Source: Rhynchopus sp. YZ270_cl-10
Lineage: Eukaryota; Euglenozoa; Diplonemea; Diplonemida; Diplonemidae
DNA length: 64,000 nt
Reading direction: 5' to 3'
NCBI GenBank assembly: GCA_964035575.1
Contig: OZ037893.1
Span: forward strand, 930,001 to 994,000
The translations under genes were made by a program, and so were the position numbers. This document shows positions 1-9,271 of the stretch, piece by piece. Under the pieces are notes generated by a model. That model searched no databases. It was not told the DNA's origin and saw nothing but the letters and a program-made list of their open reading frames with translations. Every line of letters starts with the position of its first letter. Positions within the stretch are counted from its first letter, which is position 1.

Positions 1-206
1 GGGGCAGGAACACTGCCGAGGAGGGGCGCACAGACCTGCAGTACCGCGGTGGGCCTGGACGTCGCTCTGTGATGCTTCCGATTGACATGGTGATGCGTGC
101 GGACGACAGACTGCGCAGCATTGTGCGTGCCTTCTCGCGTGACAGGTCGCTCTTTGAGACACACTTTGTGGCTGCGTGGAGGCAGCTGCAGGAGAACGGG
201 TGGTGA
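1..206 (+). CDS. class I heme peroxidase (ascorbate/cytochrome c peroxidase type), 3' end only
   Basis: The frame that opens at base 3 runs without a stop to TGA at 204-206 and gives about 67 C-terminal residues. The stretch MLPIDMVMRADDRLRSIV, then about 20 residues later an aromatic-rich FVAAWRQLQENGW end, matches the C-terminus of class I peroxidases. In that family a conserved 'MLPTD..L..D' segment follows the proximal heme pocket, and the protein ends 'F..DYA.A...L.ELGF'. The catalytic His and Arg residues lie upstream of the window, so activity cannot be judged. Such enzymes reduce H2O2 with ascorbate or cytochrome c, often in mitochondria or ER. KatG is less likely because its C-terminal copy ends differently. 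The 5' part is missing because the window starts inside the gene. Confidence 0.7.
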   Translation, partial: GRNTAEEGRTDLQYRGGPGRRSVMLPIDMVMRADDRLRSIVRAFSRDRSLFETHFVAAWRQLQENGW

Positions 207-1612
207 GCGGTGTGCCACCTCTCTGTCTTTTGCATTCACCTCGTCCTCGTCCTTTGAGTTGCGTTGAGGGCGATGCGCGTTTGTTTACTTACTTTTTTCC
301 GCACCCACTTACTGATGTAAACCTTTTTCTGGAACTGAATTTCTCTGCATCTCTTGTATCTTAGCCTTTCTTTTTGAGTTTTCCACTTGGTCCCTCTCTT
401 GCTGCCTGTCTGCAGGAAGTGACGTGGACAAACAGAACGCATAGCGTGTGAGTGTCTCTGTACTGTACTGCACAGATACAGATGCACACTGTGCTTCGCA
501 CCACTCATACTGCCCCATTTAACCTAAATCAAAATCTATTATTATTTTCACTTTTTTTTACAAAGTTTCCAAGCTCACTCCGATGCACGCCCACCCGTGT
601 GCAAGGAGTGAGTGTTCCTCACACCCCTTATTATATAGACAGCAAGGCCTTTTCCTTGAAACATGCCTTTGCCCGCCTGCCTCCGTCCTCCCAACCTGCG
701 AACTTGCAGGGGGAGGCTGGTTGTGGTGTGGTGGGAAATGGGTTCATGGATCACTGGCCTTGCAACATTTTTGTTTTCGTCGTTTGTTTTTGTCATTTTG
801 TTGCAGATGTGTGTGCCTGTGACGTGAGGCCCGTTCATCTTTCAAAATTGTTATATTTTTGTTTCGCTTTGCTATTTGCTCTTTTATATGTTTGTTTGTC
901 TTTTTTCTTCCCAATTTTTTTTAATTGCTTTGTTTTGAAGTTGAGGGTTTTGACCCCTTCTTCAAAACTACTGGCACAGAAAATAAAGTGACGTGTAGGT
1001 GCGCAGCCTTTATGCCTCCTGAAGACACCCGACTGCAGGATCACAACCAACATTCCAACACCAACACCAACACGAATAGCAGCGACAAACAACACACTGC
1101 AACCCAACACTCATGGCAGCGAAGGGATATACGTGTGAAACGGGGGCACACTTAACTGTGCGTCTTTGCGGCACATGACACATACCCCTTCACCCCACAC
1201 CTTCTTCTTCTTCTTCTACTTCTTTTCCCTTTCCTGTCTTCCTTATGATGCAATGTTGCAGCAATAAGGCTATTTACTTCAGAGCAAACCTTATTTCAAA
1301 AAATCACCCCCCCTCCCTCTGTTTCCTATTTTCACTTCCGAAAGCGACCCCCCGCGGCCACTGATAACAAACACCCTAGAAATGCTGATGCCTCGACACC
1401 CCCACTTCGGGGATTTCTCCCCAAAGACGATCATCTGACCCTTTCTTTAGGTACACTGTTCACGAGAGGGCTTTGCATTTCAACTCTACTTATTTTTCAG
1501 CATCCTGCGTACCCTTAGCATACATACTTTTCAATATTTTCCCCAAAAAAAAAAAAATCTTCACCTACAGAAAGGGCACGCCTTAGAAGGGTCCCCTTCT
1601 TTCACATTAAAT
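207..1612. other. intergenic spacer, no supported gene
   Basis: About 1.4 kb of T-rich and C/T-rich sequence between the peroxidase stop and the first transporter. An open frame at 452-991 (179 residues) is rich in Phe, Leu and Cys as expected from translating pyrimidine-rich DNA, and shows no recognisable domain. I treat it as spacer holding the peroxidase 3' UTR and the transporter 5' UTR. No tRNA or other RNA gene was seen. Confidence 0.6.
1480..1500 (+). promoter_or_regulatory. candidate 3' splice (trans-splice) acceptor upstream of the first transporter
   Basis: A pyrimidine-rich stretch ends in TTTTTCAG at 1499-1500, 112 nt before the start codon. A second CAG at 1568-1570 is an alternative. 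The assignment rests only on the acceptor-like sequence and on similar sites before other genes here. Confidence 0.3.
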
Positions 1613-3220
1613 ATGCCTCCGCGCATGGAGCCACGCGCCACTGTGCTGTCCGTCTCCGATGCTAGCTCTTGGAGAGGGCGGCCTTTGAGGGAGTACAGTC
1701 CTATGTTTGGCCGTCTCCCTGCTGCGTTTCAGCCTATTGTGGATCATGACCCGGATGGGGAAGGGTTTTGCATTGTGAGGAGGGGGAGGGTCAATGCCAG
1801 TAGTAGACAGCATTCTGCGACGTTCACGCGGTCAGAGACGGAGAGCTGCCGGCAGCCAACTGAATACGATGATTTGGATGACGAAGGGCATGCGAGCATT
1901 GCTGCGTCTGTTGTCGCATTGGTGAAATCAATTCTCGGCATCGGTCTTGTCTCCATGCCATACATCTGCAGTGAGGTCGGCATCGTACCGTATCTACTGT
2001 TCCTCGCTGCTTTCACTATACCTTCGCATTTCGCAAATCTTTGCCTCGCGCATTCAGTGGAATTGGTATTAGGACCATATAATGGGGTGGGTCCACGACT
2101 TCTTGAAAGAGCGGATTACTTAACGTTAGGTGTCCTGTCGTTTGGTTCGAAGGCGCAGTGGGCAATTCTCGGTCTTTTTTTGTTGGTGATCTGGGGCGGT
2201 ACGGTGTCGTTGTTTATTGCGTTGTGGGATATTTTAGGTGGGTACGTAGACGATGTGTCGTTCATAGGGAGCAGTGCGGTGTTTGTCCCGTTGATGGGCA
2301 TCTGTGTGTTTCCTCTGTGCTGTCTGGATACGTTGCATGCGCTGCGCCATACGTCGTATCTCGGAATCTTTGGGATAGCATGTCTTGCGGCCTCATTAGG
2401 TTATTGGTCGGGAAAGTCTGGGCACAACATATCCGAGCTAGAGACATTCGATATGAAAACCTCAGGTATCGCGTTGCTCCCAGTTTTCGTCTTCTCATAC
2501 ATGGGGCAGTTCAATTTTATTAGAGTATACTGCGAGCTAAAACGCCGTTCCCCTGAACGTGTAGCCACCGTTTCTTCCATTTCGTTAGGGGTTTCATGTC
2601 TGTTTTATGGTGTCGTTGGGGTGCTAGGGTATTGGGCTTTTACGGATGATACGAAACAGGATATTTTCAAAAGTTATGATGGGTTGTCAGGGGTGATGAC
2701 GCACGGTGCGAAGGTTGCGTATGCATTTTCGTTGATATTTACGGCGCCGGTTTATTTGTTTGAGGCGAGGAATATGGTGGAGGATATATGCAGTGCGTTG
2801 CTGGATCAGAAGGAGAAGGAGAAGTTGATACAAGACGACGATGAGGAGGATGAAACGAAGCTTGTGACAACCCGGAACTTTGGTAGGCGTTTGATCATCG
2901 TATTTGGTCTGTTGTCATCGATGTGTCTGATGGCAGTGGTGTACCCTCACGTTGTTCAGGTGCTCGGCATCTTAGGTGCGACAACATCGACAACGATGAT
3001 GATGATCCTGCCCCCCGCCTTCCTCCTCCGCATCTCCCGCTTCACAAAGATCCCGCTGACCTGGCGAATGCACATGGCCTGTAAAACCTTCGTCGTCATC
3101 GGCTTCTTCTCCATCCCCTTCTTCCTTGCCTTGGTCATATGGCAGCTGGTAGACCCCTCGGACTCTGGTTCCAGCTCCTCTGGTTCAGACCAGATCATCA
3201 ATATTACATCATCCTATTGA
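1613..3220 (+). CDS. AAAP-family amino acid transporter (paralogue 1)
   Basis: A 535-residue polytopic membrane protein. An N-terminal cytosolic region of about 95 residues contains a Ser/Arg-rich segment (SVSDASSWRGRPL) and an acidic patch. It is followed by about ten to eleven hydrophobic helices. The first helix carries VKSILGIGLVSMPY (residues 104-117), the family signature corresponding to 'K..iG.G.L..P', which shapes the substrate path in AAAP/SLC38-like carriers. A charged loop near residues 405-435 (KEKEKLIQDDDEEDE) separates the last helices. The C-terminus is a short Ser-rich tail. It should move neutral or cationic amino acids across the plasma or a vacuolar membrane; the substrate cannot be read from sequence. 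The start is the first ATG of the frame and aligns with the start of the paralogue at 59648. Codons are mostly T/G-ending up to about 2985 and C-ending afterwards. Confidence 0.85.
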   Translation: MPPRMEPRATVLSVSDASSWRGRPLREYSPMFGRLPAAFQPIVDHDPDGEGFCIVRRGRVNASSRQHSATFTRSETESCRQPTEYDDLDDEGHASIAASVVALVKSILGIGLVSMPYICSEVGIVPYLLFLAAFTIPSHFANLCLAHSVELVLGPYNGVGPRLLERADYLTLGVLSFGSKAQWAILGLFLLVIWGGTVSLFIALWDILGGYVDDVSFIGSSAVFVPLMGICVFPLCCLDTLHALRHTSYLGIFGIACLAASLGYWSGKSGHNISELETFDMKTSGIALLPVFVFSYMGQFNFIRVYCELKRRSPERVATVSSISLGVSCLFYGVVGVLGYWAFTDDTKQDIFKSYDGLSGVMTHGAKVAYAFSLIFTAPVYLFEARNMVEDICSALLDQKEKEKLIQDDDEEDETKLVTTRNFGRRLIIVFGLLSSMCLMAVVYPHVVQVLGILGATTSTTMMMILPPAFLLRISRFTKIPLTWRMHMACKTFVVIGFFSIPFFLALVIWQLVDPSDSGSSSSGSDQIINITSSY

Positions 3221-4424
3221 GAAAAGAAGGGGGAGAGGAAGAGGGGAGAGAGAGAGAGATAAATGGTCGTATTTTTTGGTCAGAGTCTATCAGAATAAAC
3301 ACAATCAGCGGGGGAGAAAAAACCCCTTTTACTTTAGAGTTACTATTTTTTGAATTTTTTAAAAATAATTTTGATCGATTCTTGATCGTAAAATACACCG
3401 GAATACGACTTTAAGGGGGAGGGGGTAGGGGTGGGGGAATAGTGTAAAGATGTGTGGGAGTTAAGTTAAAACGCAACACTAAAATAAGTCTTATACAAAA
3501 AGGGTCTCATCAAGAAACGACCGACTGCCTCTTTTTCAAGGGGTTCCTCTTTAAAAAAGGTGCGTACATGGTGTGTCCCTGCGGCCTCTGGCATGCATCT
3601 TTTTAAAACAAAAATACGTTTTTTTATCCACCCCAGTGAAGCCTTATTTTCCTCAATGAACCACAACAAATTTAGCAGGTGAGCAGTGAAAATATAGTTA
3701 CTGATTAACAACAAATAATGGGTTATTATTTCACTCGATAATCGAACCGATTCGAGGGTAAAGTAATGGTCCATATTGGAGGTAATAAGGTGATTTTATT
3801 GCATGTTGTGGTGACAATTTTGAGCACTCCTGATTTTTTTTGGAGCTGCGTACAATATGTTAGAGGGGTTTTACGAGAGGCTTACCGTTCATTTTCCAAA
3901 GCTTTTTATTTCTTCTTTTTTTTTTTTTAAATGTATCAAATTCTTGACGAGACAGCTCCAACAACGCTGGTTGCTGCTGTTTGTCAATTTTCCACGCCTT
4001 TTTAAGATGTATGCACAAGAGGCACATTCATCTTATAAGTTTTTTTTTTTGTCTCAAATATCCCCTTTTTTTTTTGTTCGATTTAGGCTCATCTGACCAA
4101 CTGTTTTAACGATTGTGATCAAAGGTGCCTAAGGCATGAGAGGCTTAGGTTCATCTTATAAACGTTTCCCTTTTCTTTTTCTTTTTGTCCACAGCACAGT
4201 GTCTTGCCTTGGTGCTATGCCCTGCCTGTCTAACCCCTACGCCTATCTCATCACGTTCCCCATATGTGGATGCGCTATTATATTCCTCAGCTGCCCACAT
4301 CCACCCCCTCTCCCACAATGCACCAAGATGGACCCATTTATGCTCATGTAGAAGACGCCCTTCACAGGGGCGCGTTGTTATTTCCTGTCGTGTATCGCGG
4401 AAAGCAGTTTTTTTAATTTTTTTT
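3221..4424. other. intergenic spacer downstream of transporter 1
   Basis: AT-rich, homopolymer-rich spacer with a purine run (GGGGGAGGAAGAGGG type) just after the stop. Short open frames on both strands have no recognisable content. It contains a roughly 40-bp motif (4120-4160) that recurs downstream of the paralogous transporter. Confidence 0.6.
4120..4160 (+). repeat. dispersed motif shared by both transporter 3' flanks, copy 1
   Basis: A segment of the form CAAAGGTG(C)CTAAG...GAGAGGCTTAGG..TCATCTT is repeated with roughly 80 percent identity at 62465-62505, about 1.2 kb after the other transporter stop. Shorter versions (GAGGCACATTCATCTTATAA at 4019-4038 and similar) lie nearby. Function unknown; it may be conserved 3' UTR sequence carried along when the transporter gene duplicated. 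Confidence 0.4.
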
Positions 4425-5880
4425 TGGGAAAACCTTTATTCGGCTCACAAAAAGTAATTTTTCCATCATTCGGCTCACAAAATAAAATTTTAACATCATT
4501 CTATCAAAGTTACTATAATTTTTCCTTCATTCGGCTCACAAAAAGTAATTTTTCCACCATTCTATCAATATTTTGCCAATTTTTCCATCATTCTACCAAA
4601 GTTTTTTTTTCACTTTTTCGAAGAAATTTTTACCGCTGGAAAAAATTTTCGGGTTGGGATTTTTTGCCCGTTTTTATAGGTTGTGGGAGGGGACCCTGGA
4701 AATATAATTTTTTCGAAAAATGCAAAAAAAAATGACCCCGTTTTTCCTCAAAAAATACCACCCAAATTTTTTTTTCCAGCGGTAAAAATTTCTTCGAAAA
4801 AGTGAAAAAAAAACTTTGATAGAATGATGGAAAAATTGGCAAAATATTGATAGAATGGTGGAAAAATTAACTTTTGTGAGCCGAATGAAGGAAAAATTAT
4901 AGTAACTTTGATAGAATCATACTTGGACCGCCCGAAATATATTTCGGGCGAATTCGGGCGAATTTTTCGGGCGCGGGTCCCGAGCGCCCGAAATGTGCCC
5001 GAAATATATTTCGGGCGTTTTAAAGGGAATTTATACGCATTTCGGGCGAATTCGGGCAGATTCGGGCGAATTCGGGCGCACTACCAGTGTACTGGAGTAT
5101 CTTATGTGTGCTGGGAAGCATGCCACCAGTGTAAAAATCTTACGCTTTATTTGAAAGATTGCCACAAAATTTGTTCACAGAAAAAAAAATCGAGCAAAAT
5201 TCCTAGTAGAACCCAGCGTATATGAGCGCAGCTCTGTTAGCAGCCACGTATAAAACCGATTTCCCTAACAATTTACACGAAAATACCACTAAAAACGTAA
5301 AAAAACGTAAAAATGCCATTTTTTCACGTTTTTGGGCATCTCCTGAGCAACTACAGGCCCGAAACACCCCCAGAATGGGTCAGAACCACCCTGTGACCCG
5401 AAAATTCACAAAAAATCACCCTGAAATACGAAAAAATAGTGTAAACCCGGTTCATAGTGTGTTTTGGGTGGGAATAAGCAAATGATACTCAGAAAACCCG
5501 TGACTTGGTGGTGATTCTCACGGGCCTCCAAAGTGCATTCAGGTGTCCAAAAGTTTTCAATTCTTGCTTATTTTGACAGATTTGACATGAAATCTTTCCA
5601 AATATGAAAAGTTTTTCACGAAAAATGAGTGGAACCCTACCTAGTCGATTTTCACTACGGAAAAAGCGCCCGAAATCGCCCGAAATCTGCATTTCGGGCG
5701 ATTTCGGGCGAATTCGGGCGCACAAAACGCCCTAAATCCGCCCCTAATTCGCCCGAAATCGCCCGAAGTGCCCGAAAAATATTTCGGGCGGTCCAAGTAT
5801 GTAGAATGATGTTAAAATTTTATTTTGTGAGCCGAATGATGGAAAAATTACTTTTTGTGAGCCGAATAAAGGTTTTCCCA
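4425..5880. mobile_element. foldback element I (ATTCGGCTCACAAAA repeats), interrupted by element A
   Basis: The left end TGGGAAAACCTTTATTCGGC is mirrored by GCCGAATAAAGGTTTTCCCA ending at 5880. The left arm runs to about 4700. The right arm is 4701-4917 plus 5802-5880. Both arms carry several copies of ATTCGGCTCACAAAA and of a 'TTTTTCCATCATTCTATCAA' type unit. The right arm was split by insertion of element A, so the original foldback was about 0.57 kb. There is no coding content. Confidence 0.7.
4918..5801. mobile_element. element A: 884-bp TIR element with 6-bp TSD and TTCGGGCG subterminal repeats
   Basis: Terminal inverted repeats CATACTTGGACCGCCCGAAA and its complement end at 5801. The element is flanked on both sides by TAGAAT (4912-4917 and 5802-5807), a perfect 6-bp target duplication. 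Within about 150 bp of each end lie many copies of TTCGGGCG and its complement CGCCCGAA. The interior is AT-rich with no convincing ORF, so the element is probably non-autonomous. It lies inside foldback element I, whose right arm reads through once A and one TAGAAT are removed. Confidence 0.75.
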
Positions 5881-6117
5881 TTTTTTTTTTTATTGAACTT
5901 CATTGCATCACACATTCCTCACGGTGTCCCTCTCTGCGAGGATACGTGGCCTTTTTTTTTTATATTTGGTACTATACGGGGGGGTACCTGAACACAAGTG
6001 TTCACAAATGTTCACAACCATGGTAACATCACGGTTAACATAGTGGCGTTGTGAACTGTTGTGAAGAGTTGTGAACTGTTGTGAAGAGTTGTGAATCAAA
6101 TTGATTTTGATTTTTTT

Positions 6118-6439
6118 GGTACTGGGTACTGGGTACTGGGTACTGGGTACTGGGTACTGGGTACTGGGTACTGGGTACTGGGTACTGGGTACTGGGTACT
6201 GGGTACTGGGTACTGGGTACTGGGTACTGGGTACTGGGTACTGGGTACTGGGTACTGGGTACTGGGTACTGGGTACTGGGTACTGGGTACTGGGTACTGG
6301 GTACTGGGTACTGGGTACTGGGTACTGGGTACTGGGTACTGGGTACTGGGTACTGGGTACTGGGTACTGGGTACTGGGTACTGGGTACTGGGTACTGGGT
6401 ACTGGGTACTGGGTACTGGGTACTGGGTACTGGGTACTG
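6118..6439 (+). repeat. 7-bp satellite (GGTACTG)46
   Basis: Exactly 46 uninterrupted copies of GGTACTG. Because 7 is not a multiple of 3 the array is open in several frames, which explains long low-complexity open frames on both strands. It passes directly into the 5-bp array. Confidence 0.95.
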
Positions 6440-6568
6440 TACTGTACTGTACTGTACTGTACTGTACTGTACTGTACTGTACTGTACTGTACTGTACTGT
6501 ACTGTACTGTACTGTACTGTACTGTACTGTACTGTACTGTACTGTACTGTACTGTACTGTACTGTACT
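6440..6568 (+). repeat. 5-bp satellite (TACTG)n, about 26 copies
   Basis: An uninterrupted TACTG array that starts from the last TACTG of the 7-bp array and ends at CCCAATCCCC. Confidence 0.95.
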
Positions 6569-6585
6569 CCCAATCCCCTGTGTCA

Positions 6586-6819
6586 GTATACTGTGTATAC
6601 TGTGTATACTGTGTATACTGTGTATACTGTGTATACTGTGTATACTGTGTATACTGTGTATACTGTGTATACTGTGTATACTGTGTATACTGTGTATACT
6701 GTGTATACTGTGTATACTGTGTATACTGTGTATACTGTGTATACTGTGTATACTGTGTATACTGTGTATACTGTGTATACTGTGTATACTGTGTATACTG
6801 TGTATACTGTGTATACTGC
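6586..6819 (+). repeat. 9-bp satellite (GTATACTGT), 26 copies
   Basis: Twenty-five perfect GTATACTGT units and a final variant ending in GC. The sequence after it (GGAAATTGACAAAAAACGAG and onward to about 6901) is found inverted inside element G at 13507-13600. There the 9-bp unit is present in only about two copies. Confidence 0.95.
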
Positions 6820-7051
6820 GGAAATTGACAAAAAACGAGAACTTGTCCATTTCGGCAAATTGACCCCACCACTGACCGGACGGATTCCGGAAATGCAAAT
6901 GCCGGCGTTTAAAAGCTTCGCCAACGAAAAATACCGCCTTTTCATCATGCCCACCAGGTAAACACATACACAACTCTTCACAAGGGGAAACCATAGTGGC
7001 GTTGTGAACTGTTGTGAACAGTTGTGAATCAAATTGATTTTGGGCGAACCG

Positions 7052-7092
<41 letters not shown>

Positions 7093-7094
7093 TA

Positions 7095-8269
7095 GGTGGG
7101 GGCAAAACCCCTATTTTTTTGAGGCATTTTGACTTTTTTGGACTTCCGCGCAAAGTACGTACAAACCACCCCTCATACCCACCCAGAAATGGGTCAGAAA
7201 CACCCTGTGACCCGAAAATCCATGCTAAGGGCGACTCAGAATATGAAAAAATGCAAAAAAATAGTGAAAAAGTGGCCTTTTGACGGTTTTGGCCATGTTG
7301 GGTAAAATGGCCATTTTTGGACAAAAAAATCAAAAAAACAGCAAAATTTCGACGTCATGACAGCTGCTTGGGCACAAACCTACCCCAGGGAGGTCCTGTG
7401 AGTCTATTCCGACCTGTTTTGGACACTTTAGGTACTTTTTTTGGCCGTTTTTTGGTGTTTTTAGGTCAAAAAACATCCCCGGACTATCCCCGGACCGGAC
7501 TTGCGCCCTGCTTTCAGACCCACTCTGGGCCAAAAAATGGGTGAAAACCCCCGAAAAAGCACTCCGGGAACCCAGATAGTTCCAAATATCCACCAGAAAC
7601 CCACCCAAACACCTCAAAAACATGCCAGAAAAATATTTTTAAAAACACACTTTTTCAAATAAGTCATTATGGAACCTGCCCAGATGAACTTTTTGAAAAA
7701 AGTGTGTTTTTGAAAATATTTTTCTGGCATGTTTTTGAGGTGTTTGGGTGGGTTTCTAGTGGATATTTGGAACTATCTGGGTTCCCGGAGTGCTTTTTCG
7801 GGGGTTTTCACCCATTTTTTGGCCCAGAGTGGGTCTGAAAGCAGGGCGCAAGTCGCGGCCCAGGGACGTCCAGGGTAAAGTCCAGGGTATTTTTTGACCT
7901 AAAAACACCAAAAAACGGCCAAAAAAAGTACCTAAAGTGTCCAAAACAGGTCGGAATGGACTCACAGGACCTCCCTGGGGTAGGTTTGTGCCCAAGCAGC
8001 TGTCATGACGTCGAAATTTTGCTGTTTTTTTGATTTTTTTGTCCAAAAATGGCCATTTTACCCAACATGGCCAAAACCGTCAAAAGGCCACTTTTTCACT
8101 ATTTTTTTGCATTTTTTCATATTCTGAGTCGCCCTTAGCATGGGTTTTCGGGTCACAGGGTGTTTCTGACCCATTTCTGGGTGGGTATGAGGGGTGGTTT
8201 GTGGGTACTTTGCGCGGAAGTCCAAAAAAGTCAAAATGCCTCACCCGTCCTGAAGGTTTTGCCCCCACC
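7095..8269. mobile_element. foldback element D, copy 1 (GGTGGGGGCAAAACC termini, TA flanks)
   Basis: Two inverted arms of about 560 bp meet near 7680. Termini GGTGGGGGCAAAACC and GGTTTTGCCCCCACC are flanked by TA (7093-7094 and 8270-8271). On the left the TA follows a run of 40 C (7053-7092). The arms carry near-identical text but differ next to the termini: CCTATTTTTTTGAGG on the left, and CTTCAGGACGGGTGAGG (read inward) on the right. A second copy in the opposite orientation lies at 55936-57122. There is no ORF that is not simply the palindrome read twice. Confidence 0.75.
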
Positions 8270-9100
8270 TACACGACGCGGTCCAGGACCAATTTCACTT
8301 GTCATGGTGACAAGTGAAATGACAAGTGAAATGTATGACAAGTGGTCACTTGTCATGACAAGTGACTCACTTGTCATGACAAGTGAACCACTTGTCATGA
8401 CAAGTGAATCACTTGTCATGACAAGTGATTTACCTGAGGAATGCCTGTGAGCTCATGATTTCATTTATTCCTACATGAAATGAAGTAAAAAAATGTAAAA
8501 TGATGTACTTTTTATCTCTTTCTTTTTTAGCCTGATGTGGGTAGTGGCGGCTATCTGATGGTTTTCTTTTATTGATTAGGGAGTGGGTTGTGCAGGCAAC
8601 GTAAGGAAATGGGGTGGGGACTGGGGAACGGTAAAGAAAAGTATGGTTAAAGTGACGTAAGGACTTTTGCGAAGGGCTTTCACTCACGGACTGACGCTTC
8701 ATTTTTTAAAAAAATTTGAAATGTAAAAGACAACAAAAGGTGATGTTTTATTTTTCCTTCCTTCAAAACTTCACACACAACGCTTTTTTGGTTTTTGGGA
8801 GACACACAAGGTGCCAGGTTCTATGGTAAGCACGGAACCACCCTGCACCTGTTTGTCATGTTGTTTCCCGTGCAATACATGGAGAAACGTTTCGCACTCG
8901 AAACAAAGCTTTTTTAATAAAAAATGAACGAAGCACAAAAACAAGCGTGTGTGGAAGAAAAAAGAAAAGGGAAAATATTTTTTCTGATTCACAGTGGTGT
9001 TTATGTTTTGGGTACGGGGCGGAGAATAAAATCTGTTCGATAAAAGAAACGCAAGCTTTTTGTTTTATCTTGTTCATTTTTAAAAGCAAAAATAACTATT

Positions 9101-9266
9101 TATTCAACGCCTTTTAGCGTGGTTTTTTTTTGCGATAACTTCACGCATTTTTTTCCCAGGCGAGTGGTAGTTAATTTGCCGAGCGAAGCGAGGCAAATTG
9201 AATCCACGAGCCTGGGAAAAAAATAAGTGAAGTATCGCAAAAAAATTCGCTAAAAGGCGTTGAATA
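9101..9266. repeat. short foldback O (TATTCAACGCCTTTTAGCG arms)
   Basis: A 166-bp imperfect palindrome. Its outer arms are TATTCAACGCCTTTTAGCG and the complement ending at 9266. Further in come GCGATAACTTCACGC and CCCAGGCGAGTGG with their complements. A perfect hairpin AATTTGCCGAGCGAAGCGAG with its partner arm sits at the centre. The AGCGTGA and GCGATAACTTCACG motifs recur inside element F. Confidence 0.65.
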
Positions 9267-9271
9267 CGTAA

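Larger units (their letters stand above)
6039..7042 (+). repeat. direct repeats of TTGTGAACTG-type motif flanking the satellite block
   Basis: A segment beginning CATAGTGGCGTTGTGAACTG and ending AATCAAATTGATTTTG occurs at 6039-6109 and again at 6992-7042. The second copy lacks one roughly 20-bp unit of the internal repeat. The motif GTTCACAA/TTGTGAAC is also clustered at 5990-6020. This resembles the subterminal-repeat ends of elements A, B, C, M and G, so 5985-7050 may be another such element with its own motif. Confidence 0.5.

Noticed and set aside
452-991. 179-codon hydrophobic frame
   Set aside because: Phe/Leu/Cys composition matches T-rich DNA, and there is no family resemblance or ordered helix pattern.
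4120-4160. Possible tRNA (A-box-like TGGCTAAG in the copy at 62465 and B-box-like GGTTCATC here)
   Set aside because: No cloverleaf can be drawn. The two boxes are not both good in either copy, and the spacing is wrong.
6586-6819. CRISPR-like regular repeat
   Set aside because: The units are contiguous 9-mers with no spacers, and the window is eukaryotic in character.
6035-7333. Long open frames with YSTVQ, TQYPVPS and VYTV repeats on both strands
   Set aside because: Satellites with period 5, 7 and 9 stay open in several frames at once. There is no unique sequence with coding character attached.
7330-8317. Paired open frames in foldback D and similar frames in J and D copy 2
   Set aside because: The same peptide appears on both strands because the element is a palindrome. 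Frames are interrupted differently in the two D copies and show no coding constraint.
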